From Bacillota bacterium (GTDB lineage Bacteria > Bacillota > Clostridia > Acetivibrionales > DSM-1351): a DNA stretch of 64,000 nt. The notes beneath the pieces are model-generated. The model was not told where the DNA came from, did not search any database, and saw only the letters and a list, made by a program, of their open reading frames with translations. Below are positions 1 to 9,115 of this stretch, piece by piece. The first letter of the stretch is position 1; each line of letters starts with the position of its first letter. The DNA is taken from the NCBI GenBank assembly GCA_023393115.1, contig JAEWMS010000030.1:1-64000 (forward strand), read 5' to 3'. A program made the position numbers and the translations under genes.

Positions 1-118
1 TCCAGCTTCCTTCAGATTCCCCGTCGCCGAGGACACCCTTGCTCTTGGCTATGTGCTTGGCACTATCAACCTGCACTCGGGACTTTCACCCGTTAGATTG
101 CGCCCATGCTGGGCGCAC
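1..118 (-). mobile_element. Group II intron, 5' end (partial)
   Basis: Read on the minus strand, this stretch begins at base 118 with GTGCGCCC and continues with the paired CAGCATGGGCG, then GGTGAAAGTCCCGAG, and later GGCGACGGGGAATCTGAAGG. I recognise these as the 5' splice end and domain I of a clostridial group II intron RNA. The intron runs off the left edge, so its reverse transcriptase and 3' end are not visible. It starts immediately after the U-tract of the neighbouring permease terminator. The recognition is from memory of intron sequences; the subclass is not determined. Confidence 0.75.
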
Positions 119-119
119 C

Positions 120-158
120 AAAAAAAACACCGGAGGCTACTCGCACGTCCGGTGTTTT
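120..158 (-). terminator. Intrinsic terminator of the purine permease gene
   Basis: Arms AACACCGGA (126-134) and TCCGGTGTT (148-156) form a 9-bp stem with a 13-base loop, followed on the minus strand by a run of at least seven T. It lies just after the permease stop codon and directly abuts the group II intron start. Confidence 0.85.
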
Positions 159-181
159 CTAAGATTGTATATGCTATTGTT

Positions 182-1612
182 TTAAAGCTTCATCAGGCCG
201 GCTATTACAAAGTTTATAATAAACAGCCCAGTAACAATGTACATGATAGGGTGAACTTCTTTAGCCTTACCCTTACATATTTTCATTATCACATAGAATA
301 TAAAGCCAGTTGCAATACCGTTTGAAATACTATAGGCGAAAGGCATTACTACAGCCGTAAAGAAAGCTGCCATAGCCTCATCAAAGTCATCCCACTTAAT
401 TTTTGCGAAGGAACCCATCATCAGTACTCCAACAACAATCAATGCCGGAGCTGTTGCGGCTCCAGGAATAATGCTTGCCAACGGAGCAAAAACAAGGCAG
501 ATGGCAAATAGTATTGCAGTAAACACAGAGGTAAGTCCTGTTCTTCCTCCTGCACCTATACCTGATGCGCTCTCAACGTAAGTTGTTGTATTTGAAGTTC
601 CAAGGAGAGCGCCTATTGAAGTTGCTGTAGCATCGGCAAAAAGCGCTTTGTCCATTTTAGATTTAAACCCTTTTCCTGCAAATAATTCTGCTTCATCCTT
701 ATCGTCAAATATTCCGCTTTTTCTTCCTGTACCGATAAACGTACCGATTGTATCAAAAGTATCCGAAAGACTGAAGGAAAGTATAGTTACCAACACAACT
801 GCTATTTTACCGGGATCACTGAATAACCCTGCAAAATCAAGTGCAAAAACAGTTTGTGATATGTCTGATATATTATATGAAGTACTTGGAGATAAATTTG
901 TAACACCCATAGGGATTCCAATAAGTGTACTGGAGATAATTCCTATCAATATAGCACTTTTAACCTTTAATAACATAAGTACTACTGTTATTACAAGACC
1001 TATTAATGCAAGCTGAGCTGCAGGGCTTGAAAAGTTGACAAAAGCAGGAACAACGTTTGCGCCTCCTGCAATTACAGTAGCTGCATCTGCACTGTCGCCC
1101 AGTATTGTTAATGGTGCACCGGGTTTTGCCTCAGAGGTAAATTTCAAGAAGCCGGCATCTTTAAAACCTATGTAAGAGATAAAGAGACCAATACCTCCTC
1201 CGATTGCAAGTTGAAGAGATTCCGGAATTGCTTTAATTATTGATTTTCTTACTTGTGTTACAGTAATAACAATATTGATGATACCGCATATAAATACCAT
1301 TGCTAGTGCTTGTTGCCAGGTATATCCCAACCCGAAACATACTGTAAAGGTAAAAAATGCATTCAATCCCATACCCGGCGCCTGTGCATATGGGACATTA
1401 GCAAATAGTCCCATTATCAATGTACCGATAACTGCTGCAAGTATTGTAGCAACATAAACGCCGCCTTTTGGCATACCTGTTTGTCCCAGCATTGAGGGGT
1501 TCACAAAAATGATATAAGCCATCGTAAAGAAAGTTGTTAAGCCGGCTACAAACTCTGTCTTCACATTGGTTCCACTTTTCTGCAGCTGGAACTTATTTTC
1601 AAAAAAACTCAT
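182..1612 (-). CDS. NCS2/AzgA-type purine (guanine/hypoxanthine) permease
   Basis: This 476-residue polytopic membrane protein imports purine bases by proton symport; it belongs to the AzgA/PbuG branch of the NCS2 family. The start region (TEFVAGLTTFFTMAYIIFVNPSML), the QTGMPKGG segment, the APGMGLNAFF segment near residue 80 and the SLSDTFDTIGTFIGTG segment near residue 290 are characteristic of that branch. The length is normal and the frame intact. AGGAGGAAAG precedes the ATG at a good distance. The AT-rich leader shows no purine-riboswitch core, so regulation is not evident. The gene appears monocistronic, ending at a strong terminator. Guanine/hypoxanthine specificity is inferred from family. 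Confidence 0.9.
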   Translation of the reverse strand: MSFFENKFQLQKSGTNVKTEFVAGLTTFFTMAYIIFVNPSMLGQTGMPKGGVYVATILAAVIGTLIMGLFANVPYAQAPGMGLNAFFTFTVCFGLGYTWQQALAMVFICGIINIVITVTQVRKSIIKAIPESLQLAIGGGIGLFISYIGFKDAGFLKFTSEAKPGAPLTILGDSADAATVIAGGANVVPAFVNFSSPAAQLALIGLVITVVLMLLKVKSAILIGIISSTLIGIPMGVTNLSPSTSYNISDISQTVFALDFAGLFSDPGKIAVVLVTILSFSLSDTFDTIGTFIGTGRKSGIFDDKDEAELFAGKGFKSKMDKALFADATATSIGALLGTSNTTTYVESASGIGAGGRTGLTSVFTAILFAICLVFAPLASIIPGAATAPALIVVGVLMMGSFAKIKWDDFDEAMAAFFTAVVMPFAYSISNGIATGFIFYVIMKICKGKAKEVHPIMYIVTGLFIINFVIAGLMKL

Positions 1613-1812
1613 ATAGCTCTTTCCTCCTGTACTTTTTCCAATTTTATATTAACCAATTCATTTCTATTTATTCGATATTGAAAAGGTATAATATGAAAAA
1701 AGGTGAATAATTTGTTATTATGCTTAAAAACACAGGATTATTTTATCACATTTTGTCATATTTTCAAGTTAAATATAATACGTATTACTTTATTATTTCT
1801 TATTATTTTTCA

Positions 1813-3002
1813 TTATTTTTTTATTGAGCTTATAAAAAGCTCTACAATATCTGGGTCAAATTGCTGTCCGGAATTGTTTCTTAATTCCTGAATGGCTTCC
1901 TCGGCTGAAATGCATGTATTGTAAACCCTGTCATGGGTCATAACATCGAAGGCATCCACAATTGCAATTACTCTTGCCAGCTTGGGTATGCTTCTGCCCG
2001 ACAGCCCATGGGGGTATCCTGTTCCATCAAACCTCTCATGATGATATAGAATTTCATCGGCTATGTGTGCCAGTTCAGGTGTTGCTGTGGCTATTCTGTA
2101 CCCAATTTCAGTGTGTTTCTTCATTATCACCCATTCTTCTTCAGATAGCATTCCGGGTTTCATAAGAATATTTTCAGGAATGCCTATTTTCCCTATATCG
2201 TGTAGCGCACCTAATAAAACAAGCTCGTCCATCTCTTCATGAGAAAGTCCCATTCTATTCCCGACTTTCACGCACATTTTACGGATACGCATAGTGTGTT
2301 CCAGTGTCTCAATATGTTTTTCGTGAAGGGTCTGTTCCAGCGATGAAATAATACTGCTTCTGGTGCTACGGCTCTCCAACAGTTTATGACGGTACATCGG
2401 ACAGAATCAATTTCCTTACTTTTACATTTATTCATTATACTTATAACTTTTTCTCTGTCATCCCGGTCAGCTACAACCCTGAGACATGATTCAATATCAA
2501 CTGTATCGCTATTCTCATCATACCCGAGATATTTCAGCCATACCTGACTGATATATATTTGCTCTTCAATGAGGTTTGCACATATGTATCCATCATTTGT
2601 TGCTTCCAACGTCAATTTGAATCTTTCCTTAAGAACCTTCATATCTTCATAGCATTCATCTAGTTCCTTAAGCATAGCATTGGTACAATTGGCCAGCTCT
2701 GATAATTCATCGGAGCCGATAATATTAATTCGTGCAGAAGGATCTCTGGTCTTTCCCACATTCCACATAAAATCGTAGAATTTCTTTAACTTGTCCCTTA
2801 TTAGCTTATCCATCGTATATATACTTATAAAGTTAATCAGTAATAGAATCAGGAAGGAAAACAAGACAAAATAAATAACAGTTTCTTTCTCAAGTTCTTC
2901 AACATACTTAAAAAACAAACTTCTAATAATTATTAACAAAATTAGTTCTAATACAGCTGAACTAAGCCCCACAATAGAGAAAGTCATAAATTTTGTTTTC
3001 AT
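1813..3002 (-). pseudogene. Membrane PAS/HD-GYP protein, broken by deletion and frameshift
   Basis: The N-terminal half (3002 to about 2400) has two membrane helices (residues about 7-30 and 42-62), a HAMP-like linker and a PAS domain. The C-terminal half (2397 to 1813) is an HD-GYP phosphodiesterase domain with LHDIGKIGIP and HHERFDGTGYP motifs, which in this family hydrolyses cyclic di-GMP. The halves are in different frames. The PAS reading breaks at about 2400, where a typical YRHK strand begins and then jumps straight to a linker, so the end of the PAS domain appears deleted. A deletion of 3n+1 bases fits the frame change. The C-terminal piece has only a weak independent start. Probably nonfunctional as a sensor. 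Confidence 0.75.
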
Positions 3003-3195
3003 TTCGGTCCTCCTCGAGTTAGAATTGTTTGGCTTTCGTATAGCTAAAATTTTTACAATTAGTTATAACATAATTCTACCGTTTTCTACATTTTTTACCA
3101 TAAAGAGGTATGATTTAGCTATAAAAAACACACCTTATATAAATGTGCGTTTTTATCCCATATTAATAAAAGGACAAAATCTTGGCGGTGGAAAA

Positions 3196-4063
3196 ATGTT
3201 TAAGGCCCTGATTGTAGACGATGACAGATCTTTCAGACATGATTTGCTTTATAAGACAGGCCATACGTCTTGGCGCTTTTGATTATTTGTTAAAGCCTGT
3301 AAAGGATTCAGAGCTTGATGAGTTATTATACAACGTAAACAAGTTTCTAAACAAAAAAGGTGAAACCCGTATTTTAGCTGAAAATACTTATAGACAGCTG
3401 GCTGAAAGTCTTAAAATGCCCTATTCCGTTCAAAACGAGCAGGAATTATTCAAACTAATAAAAGAGAGTAGTGTCAGTGCATTCACTTTTTCTGAAAAAC
3501 TGGCTCTTGAATTATCGAGTTTTTTTGAAGGAGATACCTTTAAACTTTCAATAATCCTGGAGAACAGCTACAAAAATATATGCAGAATGCTTTTGTCCGA
3601 AATGCCCTGGCTGAACAATCTTCAATTTAAAGAACTGAAAATAGCTCTGGAGCCATCTGAAAAAGCCGAAGTTTTGGTTACAGCTTTTTCTTCCAGCATA
3701 AAAAAGCTTTCCGAATTTATAAACAATATCCATATCAGTAGTACAATCCCGGTCGTAAAGCTGTTATGCGAATATATTATTAGAAATGTTGAGGGTAGGA
3801 CTACTCTTGAGGAGGCAGCAAAAGCACTTAATTATAGCAGTAAATACCTTGGTAAGGTTTTCAGAGAAGTGACCGGAGAAAGTATAGTTGACTACATTAC
3901 TAAAGTTAAAATGGAGAGAGCAAAAGTACTGGTTCTGTCCGGCAGGTATAAAATTTATGAAGTAAGTGAAATTTTGGGTTATAAAAATACAGATTACTTC
4001 ACACGTTTATTTAAGGCACACCACGGCTATACACCGTTGGACATGAAGAGATTATCTCTCTAA
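3196..4063 (+). pseudogene. AraC-type response regulator with most of its receiver domain deleted
   Basis: The reading begins at 3196 with MFKALIVDDD, the start of a CheY-like receiver domain, but after about 20 residues it jumps frame into FIRQAIRLGAFDYLLKPV, which is normally about 85 residues from the start. Roughly 65 residues, including the phosphoacceptor aspartate, are missing, and the deletion of 3n+2 bases breaks the frame. The rest (to 4063) is intact: a linker region and a C-terminal AraC double helix-turn-helix (LEEAAKALNYSSKYLGKVF, then VSEILGYKNTDYFTRLFKAHHGYTP). It lies divergent from the decayed HD-GYP gene. A DNA-binding fragment could still be made from an internal start. 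Confidence 0.75.
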
Positions 4064-4077
4064 ATCCTCCGAGTCAG

Positions 4078-4101
4078 ACAGCCCCTTGAAAGGGGCTGTT
4101 T
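4078..4101 (+). terminator. Terminator after the response-regulator remnant
   Basis: ACAGCCCCTT and AAGGGGCTGT form a 10-bp stem, followed by TTTG on the plus strand. The minus-strand 40-residue ORF ends right beside it, so it may act in both directions. Confidence 0.7.
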
Positions 4102-4102
4102 G

Positions 4103-4225
4103 CTACTTATGTTTTTTATATGACGGTTTAGGATTATCATTAACATTTTGCCCCGGATTTGGAATCTGACCTTCACTGGTTTTTACTCTGGCCTTTCTCT
4201 GATCGGGCTGTTCTTTTCTTCCCAT
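4103..4225 (-). CDS. Small basic hydrophilic protein, 40 residues
   Basis: The ORF starts at an ATG 8 bases after CTGGAGG and encodes a short, very polar protein starting MGRKEQPDQRKARV and ending PKPSYKKHK. It has no membrane segment or cysteine and is rich in Lys, Arg, Gln, Asn and Pro. The good ribosome-binding site and the clean stop next to a terminator argue that it is translated. I do not recognise a family. Similar tiny basic proteins in spore formers are often spore or nucleic-acid associated, but that is only a guess. Confidence 0.5.
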   Translation of the reverse strand: MGRKEQPDQRKARVKTSEGQIPNPGQNVNDNPKPSYKKHK

Positions 4226-4295
4226 AAAAATACCTCCAGTATTGAAATATAATAGTATTTTTAGCTTAATGTTAAAAAGAATACCTTTAAATCCA

Positions 4296-4470
4296 TTACA
4301 TTTTTTCTACAAACTGTATCTTTAATCCATTTGGGTCTAATACGTAAGAAACTCCACATGTGAATTGGGTTGAGAAGGCCCGCTGGTCCATGGTTTACAC
4401 TGTTGGCATCCCTGTGATGAATAAGCTCAATCTTTGTTTCGCCTTCACCCATAAACGCTATCTCTGTTAT
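4296..4470 (-). pseudogene. VOC/glyoxalase-fold protein remnant
   Basis: One frame gives GEGETKIELIHHRD, typical of the middle of a vicinal-oxygen-chelate domain. A second frame, shortly after, gives GVSYVLDPNGLKIQFVEKM and a stop at 4296, typical of the domain's last strand. The N-terminal half is absent and an internal block with a frame change separates the two pieces. This is therefore a decayed lactoylglutathione-lyase/dioxygenase-fold gene. It is the third consecutive gene here with an internal loss. Confidence 0.6.
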
Positions 4471-4486
4471 TTATTTTTATATTGAA

Positions 4487-5038
4487 TTATCCTACCACGG
4501 GTATCCTTTTAATTCTTTCATCTGTAAATATATCGGAAGAATCCTCGGAATTAGTAGAAAATTCAGATATTACAGCTCCTTCTTCTCCAGCCTGAAACCA
4601 ATGTAGTGTATTTGGATATAAGGTATACTGCTCACCCGGATTCAGTTCAATTTCCTTCCATACAGTGTAATATTTCTCACTTCCGACAGGCGGTTTGCAC
4701 TGCGGCTTTTCGGTCTTTTCACCCTCGACGTACAAATACACTTTTCCATGTCTGCAGCGGAAGGTTTCTTCCTTACCGGGGATTCCGTTCCTATCAGGAT
4801 GTCTGTGCTCAGGACAGGTCTGTTTCGGAAATAGTACCATTTCTTTTGAGCATACTCTGTCGGTATTGATATATGTGATAAGCTGAAGTCCTGTCTGTTT
4901 CAGATCGTTCAGACCAAAATCGGCTACTTCGACCTTGTTCCTTTCCTCTTCGGTAAGAACAATCGATGCCTTTTCAAAATAGGCCAACGCATCCTTTACG
5001 GCCTTATCGTACTCCTGTTTACTAAGCAAGTACATCAT
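4487..5038 (-). CDS. D-lyxose isomerase-like cupin
   Basis: The 183-residue single-domain cupin resembles D-lyxose ketol-isomerases (D-lyxose to D-xylulose; mannose/fructose activity is known in the family). The metal-binding pattern is present: H78 and H80 in CPEHRHP, E90/E91 in GKEETFRCRHG, and H146 in NTLHWFQAG. It follows the glycoside-hydrolase-like gene by 15 bases and is the last gene of the sugar operon, so it likely converts the sugar released from the imported glycan. GAGGAG lies very close to the ATGATG start; a TTG three codons later would be better spaced. The cytoplasmic isomerase role is inferred from family and context. Confidence 0.8.
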   Translation of the reverse strand: MMYLLSKQEYDKAVKDALAYFEKASIVLTEEERNKVEVADFGLNDLKQTGLQLITYINTDRVCSKEMVLFPKQTCPEHRHPDRNGIPGKEETFRCRHGKVYLYVEGEKTEKPQCKPPVGSEKYYTVWKEIELNPGEQYTLYPNTLHWFQAGEEGAVISEFSTNSEDSSDIFTDERIKRIPVVG

Positions 5039-5053
5039 CTCCTCATATTCAAG

Positions 5054-7228
5054 TTATTTGTATATCAGCTCAACTACAGTATAAACAGGCAATTGACTGA
5101 TTTTAATATTTATAACATCCCCAACCGAACTTTGTGTAAACTTTAAATCTCTTCCATCAAGAGTATGAAGTTTTATACTGTCAAATTTATTACCTTTAGT
5201 ATTAATTATAAGGTTGAGTTCATCAATCGCCTCTACCTTGTCATTTTCGTGGGAATATCCGTAATTTACAAGGTGAATTGCCATTCCACCGTCTATGGCG
5301 TGTGTTTGAATACCAACAGATTTGTTGTCAATTTTAACCTTCCACATATCTTTATATGTATTTTGGAAAACTGTTTTAAACGCTTCCAAAGCTTTTGGTT
5401 TATAACTGTCATTAAAACAATATACAATATTATCGTTTTTCTTCATTTTATTAAGCCATCCGTCAATGTTTTCAGCAGCATCACCGAACAGCAGTACCTT
5501 ACCGTTATCTGAAGCATATTTTTCGAGTACCTTGGCCTGATTTTCTGTCAGAGTATTGCAGGCCGGTAGAATTACCAGGTCGTATTTTGAAATGTCTGAC
5601 AAGCTGAAGGTATCATCTCTTAAATCTCCATCTGCCATAAACTTAACATCATAATTTACCTGTTCCCTCGATAAATACCTTGCAACTTCCCAGAACGGCA
5701 TTCTTACACCATTTGGATCATCAGGGTCAATTACGCTGTAGGAAAGTGTTCCTTCCTCCTCACCATCAAGAACACTGCTTGAATAACCTGTTATTGCCTC
5801 ATTCCAGTAGTTACTGGGGAAACTGTATAACAGAAGTACATTTGCTCCTGAATTTTTTGAGAATAGTCTCTCCTTGTAAAGTAAAAAGTCCTGTACTTCT
5901 GTCGTTACATTACGTGGAGGCCAGAAGGCATCCTTAACGGTATTGCCCATCCATGCTCCATACGGAACAGACATATTACATCCATAGGCAGACGCCTCAA
6001 TCAAAAGCAGTCTGTACAGGTCATAGCCCTTACCTTCATTCAGCAGGTCCACCAATTCATAAACAGCACTTCCGTATGGGTTTTCTGCTACTATTACAGG
6101 TTTTTCACCTGCGAAGCCAGCAACGTACCTGTACCAATGCGCCTGCTTTAAAATGCTCTGCTTCATTTCAGTTATAATAACGTCTGCGCTTGGTTCCATA
6201 GGATAGTAGGAAGGCATAATATCAAAGAAATTGCCTGAAACAAGGATATCTCTTCCCTTTTGTCTGCCATATTCCTTTGCATAATCAGCAAGTTCCTTAA
6301 AATATTTCTTAATAGCGCGGAGCTGGAAGTCCCAATAATATTTAAACAGCGGAAGTTCTTCAATGTTTCCGGGGTAAATTACATTTTTAGCCTTCAGGAA
6401 TTCACCGTAATTGAAGGTATCCAGATCAACTTCTTTTAGTTCTTCCGGGAGCTGTCCCTTGGCAGCCAATTCTTTCAAATAATCATTGAACTGTTTCATA
6501 CAATCCTTACAGAAGCAGCCGCCGTATCTTATAGAAGTCATAGGCAGTTCGCATTCGTCCAGCTGAATTCCAGCTACACCGGCATCTATCTGTATTTTCA
6601 TTACCTGCTTAAGGTATTCACGCCATACAGGGTTATTTCTGCACATTGAATGGGCGATGTGCTTATGGTTCTTAACTTCTACCCATTCTGCATGACAGGG
6701 TACTCCGTTAAAGTCTCTTGCGCAGCATTCCTCCCATATATTTGTTACTTCTTTTCCATCACTGTTGTATAGACCATTTGGGAAGTAATCGGAAAATTTC
6801 TTACCGAACACTTCATAATTGTAGTCTTTGGTAAATTCACGCAAGCCGTACCAGTCATGATCTTTGCCGTCTTTTATAACATTCAGCTCTTTAAAGGATT
6901 TTTTATCATCACTGTAGATTGCAGGAAATTCCCAACCCTGAACTTCAAAAACAATACCGAAAACTTTGATTCCGCGCTTATTACATTCTGCAATAAACTC
7001 CGAATCATTCATGTATCCATAAAAGCGCAATCTGGGGTCTACTTCTCCAAAAGCTTCATGCTCAAGATACGGAAGGGATATTACTCCCCCTCCCAGCGCA
7101 GACCATACCAGTAAAGTACCGTGATATCTTTCCAAGTCTTCAATCATCTGCATACTTCTTATGGGTAAGCTTGGATGATAGCAGTGATTGTTCTTGTACC
7201 AACCGTCAAAATATACTCCTCTTTCCAT
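5054..7228 (-). CDS. Putative glycoside hydrolase (TIM barrel plus GH42-like trimerisation region)
   Basis: The 724-residue cytoplasmic protein has no signal peptide. The N-terminal two-thirds looks like a hypothetical-glycosidase TIM barrel, with FDGWYKNN near the start, GIKVFGIVFEVQGWEFPA and the acidic DAGVAGIQLDECELP strand end, followed by a CxxC pair (GGCFCKDCMKQF). A later region (YDLVILPACNTLTENQAKVL, LLFGDAAENIDGW) resembles the glutaminase-like domain of GH42 beta-galactosidases. The start at 7228 is preferred because GAGGAAGGTG sits 6 bases upstream; an ATG 18 bases earlier lies inside that site. It sits between two ABC permeases and a sugar isomerase, so it probably cleaves an imported oligosaccharide. 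The substrate and exact GH family are unknown. Confidence 0.7.
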   Translation of the reverse strand: MERGVYFDGWYKNNHCYHPSLPIRSMQMIEDLERYHGTLLVWSALGGGVISLPYLEHEAFGEVDPRLRFYGYMNDSEFIAECNKRGIKVFGIVFEVQGWEFPAIYSDDKKSFKELNVIKDGKDHDWYGLREFTKDYNYEVFGKKFSDYFPNGLYNSDGKEVTNIWEECCARDFNGVPCHAEWVEVKNHKHIAHSMCRNNPVWREYLKQVMKIQIDAGVAGIQLDECELPMTSIRYGGCFCKDCMKQFNDYLKELAAKGQLPEELKEVDLDTFNYGEFLKAKNVIYPGNIEELPLFKYYWDFQLRAIKKYFKELADYAKEYGRQKGRDILVSGNFFDIMPSYYPMEPSADVIITEMKQSILKQAHWYRYVAGFAGEKPVIVAENPYGSAVYELVDLLNEGKGYDLYRLLLIEASAYGCNMSVPYGAWMGNTVKDAFWPPRNVTTEVQDFLLYKERLFSKNSGANVLLLYSFPSNYWNEAITGYSSSVLDGEEEGTLSYSVIDPDDPNGVRMPFWEVARYLSREQVNYDVKFMADGDLRDDTFSLSDISKYDLVILPACNTLTENQAKVLEKYASDNGKVLLFGDAAENIDGWLNKMKKNDNIVYCFNDSYKPKALEAFKTVFQNTYKDMWKVKIDNKSVGIQTHAIDGGMAIHLVNYGYSHENDKVEAIDELNLIINTKGNKFDSIKLHTLDGRDLKFTQSSVGDVINIKISQLPVYTVVELIYK

Positions 7229-7313
7229 AAAGGGCACCTTCCTCATTTATATATTTAGTAATTTCACTATTCTGTATGTCAATTTTTTATTTCAAAACAT
7301 TTTACAACATTAA

Positions 7314-8150
7314 TCAGCCTTTTACTGATCCGGCAGTCATACCCTGTATAATTCTTTTTGATGCCAATAAATAAATTATTATAACCGGAAGTACCGCTAT
7401 AACCATGGCTGCCATCAGCTGTGGGTAATTTACCGTATACGCACCGTTAAAATTAGATAAACCTATCGGTATGGTTTTCAGGCTTTGCTTTCTAAGCAGA
7501 ATAAGTGCAAATGGGAACTCATTCCATGCGTTTAAAAATGATAAGATCAGAACTGTAGAAAGCACCGGTCTGCATACCGGGAATATGATCTTGAAAATAA
7601 TAGTATTGGTACTGCTTCCGTCAAGATATGCGGCCTCCTCTATTTCTACAGGCGTTGATTTTATAAAGCTTTCAAACAAGAATATAGCCATGGGCAATCC
7701 GAATGCCACATATGGCAATATTAGCGTAAAACGCTTGTCAAGCAGCCACAGAACCTTAAATTGAATAAACAACGGTATGAGTAAGCTGTGGACCGGAACC
7801 AGCATACCGAACAGGAAAAGAGCATATACAATATTCCTCATTTTGAAATTGTATCGTGATAAAAAATAGGCAACTACAAAGCCTATTACAATTATAAGTG
7901 CTACTGAAACAACGCTGTTAAAAAGGCTGTTTCCGAAAAACATATGCATTTTACCTATTTTTATTGCAGCTATAAAATTATCAAAGTGTAGCACCTTCGG
8001 CAGAGAAATTATGTCCAGGCTGAATTCCTGCTGAGTTTTCAGAGAAGAATAGAGCATCCATATTAATGGAAAAATACAGGTAACTGAAAACAATACCATT
8101 AAAATATTTATTATTGCTTGAGAAAGTAATTTTTTTATTTTATTATTCAT
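7314..8150 (-). CDS. Carbohydrate ABC transporter permease (MalG type)
   Basis: This 278-residue inner-membrane protein has about six helices and the EAA loop that contacts the ATPase (EEAAYLDGSSTNTIIFKIIFPVCRP). The C-terminus MTAGSVKG is typical of CUT1-family MalG/UgpE permeases. It overlaps the upstream MalF-type gene by 8 bases, which indicates translational coupling. No ATPase gene is in the cluster; CUT1 systems in clostridia often share one MsmK-type ATPase encoded elsewhere. Confidence 0.9.
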   Translation of the reverse strand: MNNKIKKLLSQAIINILMVLFSVTCIFPLIWMLYSSLKTQQEFSLDIISLPKVLHFDNFIAAIKIGKMHMFFGNSLFNSVVSVALIIVIGFVVAYFLSRYNFKMRNIVYALFLFGMLVPVHSLLIPLFIQFKVLWLLDKRFTLILPYVAFGLPMAIFLFESFIKSTPVEIEEAAYLDGSSTNTIIFKIIFPVCRPVLSTVLILSFLNAWNEFPFALILLRKQSLKTIPIGLSNFNGAYTVNYPQLMAAMVIAVLPVIIIYLLASKRIIQGMTAGSVKG

Positions 8151-9030
8151 CTGTTTTCCCTCCCCAAAGTTTTCTGCTCAGGAGAATCAGAGAAAGACTC
8201 AAAACAAGTATTCCTATGGAAATAGCGCTTCCGTACCCCAGCTTAAACATCACAAATGAATTTATATAAGCATATTGCGCCATAACCATTGAGCTGGTAC
8301 CGGGTCCGCCTCCTGTCATAACATAAATATGGTCAAATATTTTCATATTACCTGCTATGCAAAGCATAACGGCAACCTTTAGGGTATCGGACATCAACGG
8401 AATTGTAATATACAGAGACCTTTTTATTCCCACTGCACCATCAATATCCGCACTTTCGTAGATTTCATTGGGTATACTCTGTACTGCTGAAAGAAATATT
8501 ACCATATAAAATCCGATGTACTGCCAGATAATAGGCATACTCACAGATACTATTACATATTTCGGATTATCAAGCCAGGGAATTATAAGTGATTCCAATC
8601 CCAATGACTTCAGTATGAAGTTCAGCAGGCCAAAATCCTTGTTATATATTATTGTCCAGAGAAAACCGACAACTATTGCAGATACTACGACGGGAAGGAA
8701 TATTATATTCCTGTGAACAGCTTTAAGCTTGAGTAATTTAGACATCATAAAAACGGTTATTACAAGTGCAATTCCGATCTGCCCTACCATGGATAGCAAT
8801 ATAATCACCAGATTGTTTTTAAAGGAGTCCCAGAAATCAATATCCTTAATAAGGTACTGGTAATTTTTTAGTCCGATGAATTTCATACTAATTCCGCCGC
8901 TGTAATCAAAAAAGCTGTAAATCAATGAAATTATCAGCGGAACTACTACAATAAAGCAATATATCAATAAACCGGGAGCCAGGTATGCTGCTATAACGCG
9001 ATTTTTGGGTCTTAGAGTTCTACTGGTCAT
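8143..9030 (-). CDS. Carbohydrate ABC transporter permease (MalF/UgpA type)
   Basis: The 295-residue protein has six predicted membrane helices and the EAA motif (EIYESADIDGAVGIKRSLYITIPLMSDT). The MTGGGPGTSSMVMAQYAY segment is characteristic of CUT1 MalF/UgpA permeases. AAGGAG precedes its ATG. It pairs with the MalG-type permease downstream and the binding lipoprotein upstream to form an oligosaccharide importer. Confidence 0.9.
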   Translation of the reverse strand: MTSRTLRPKNRVIAAYLAPGLLIYCFIVVVPLIISLIYSFFDYSGGISMKFIGLKNYQYLIKDIDFWDSFKNNLVIILLSMVGQIGIALVITVFMMSKLLKLKAVHRNIIFLPVVVSAIVVGFLWTIIYNKDFGLLNFILKSLGLESLIIPWLDNPKYVIVSVSMPIIWQYIGFYMVIFLSAVQSIPNEIYESADIDGAVGIKRSLYITIPLMSDTLKVAVMLCIAGNMKIFDHIYVMTGGGPGTSSMVMAQYAYINSFVMFKLGYGSAISIGILVLSLSLILLSRKLWGGKTDE

Positions 9031-9115
9031 ATTTAGTTCGCTCCTTGCCTGTCTATTCCGGGGGAGTGGTCAACGTAGTTTCCCCCGGATAAACAGAGTC
9101 TATGATTTATTTTGA

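Noticed and set aside
53..325. 90-residue ORF on the plus strand
   Set aside because: It runs antisense through the group II intron end, a terminator and the permease gene and has no ribosome site.
1613..1812. Purine riboswitch before the permease
   Set aside because: The leader is very AT-rich and lacks the conserved three-way-junction core.
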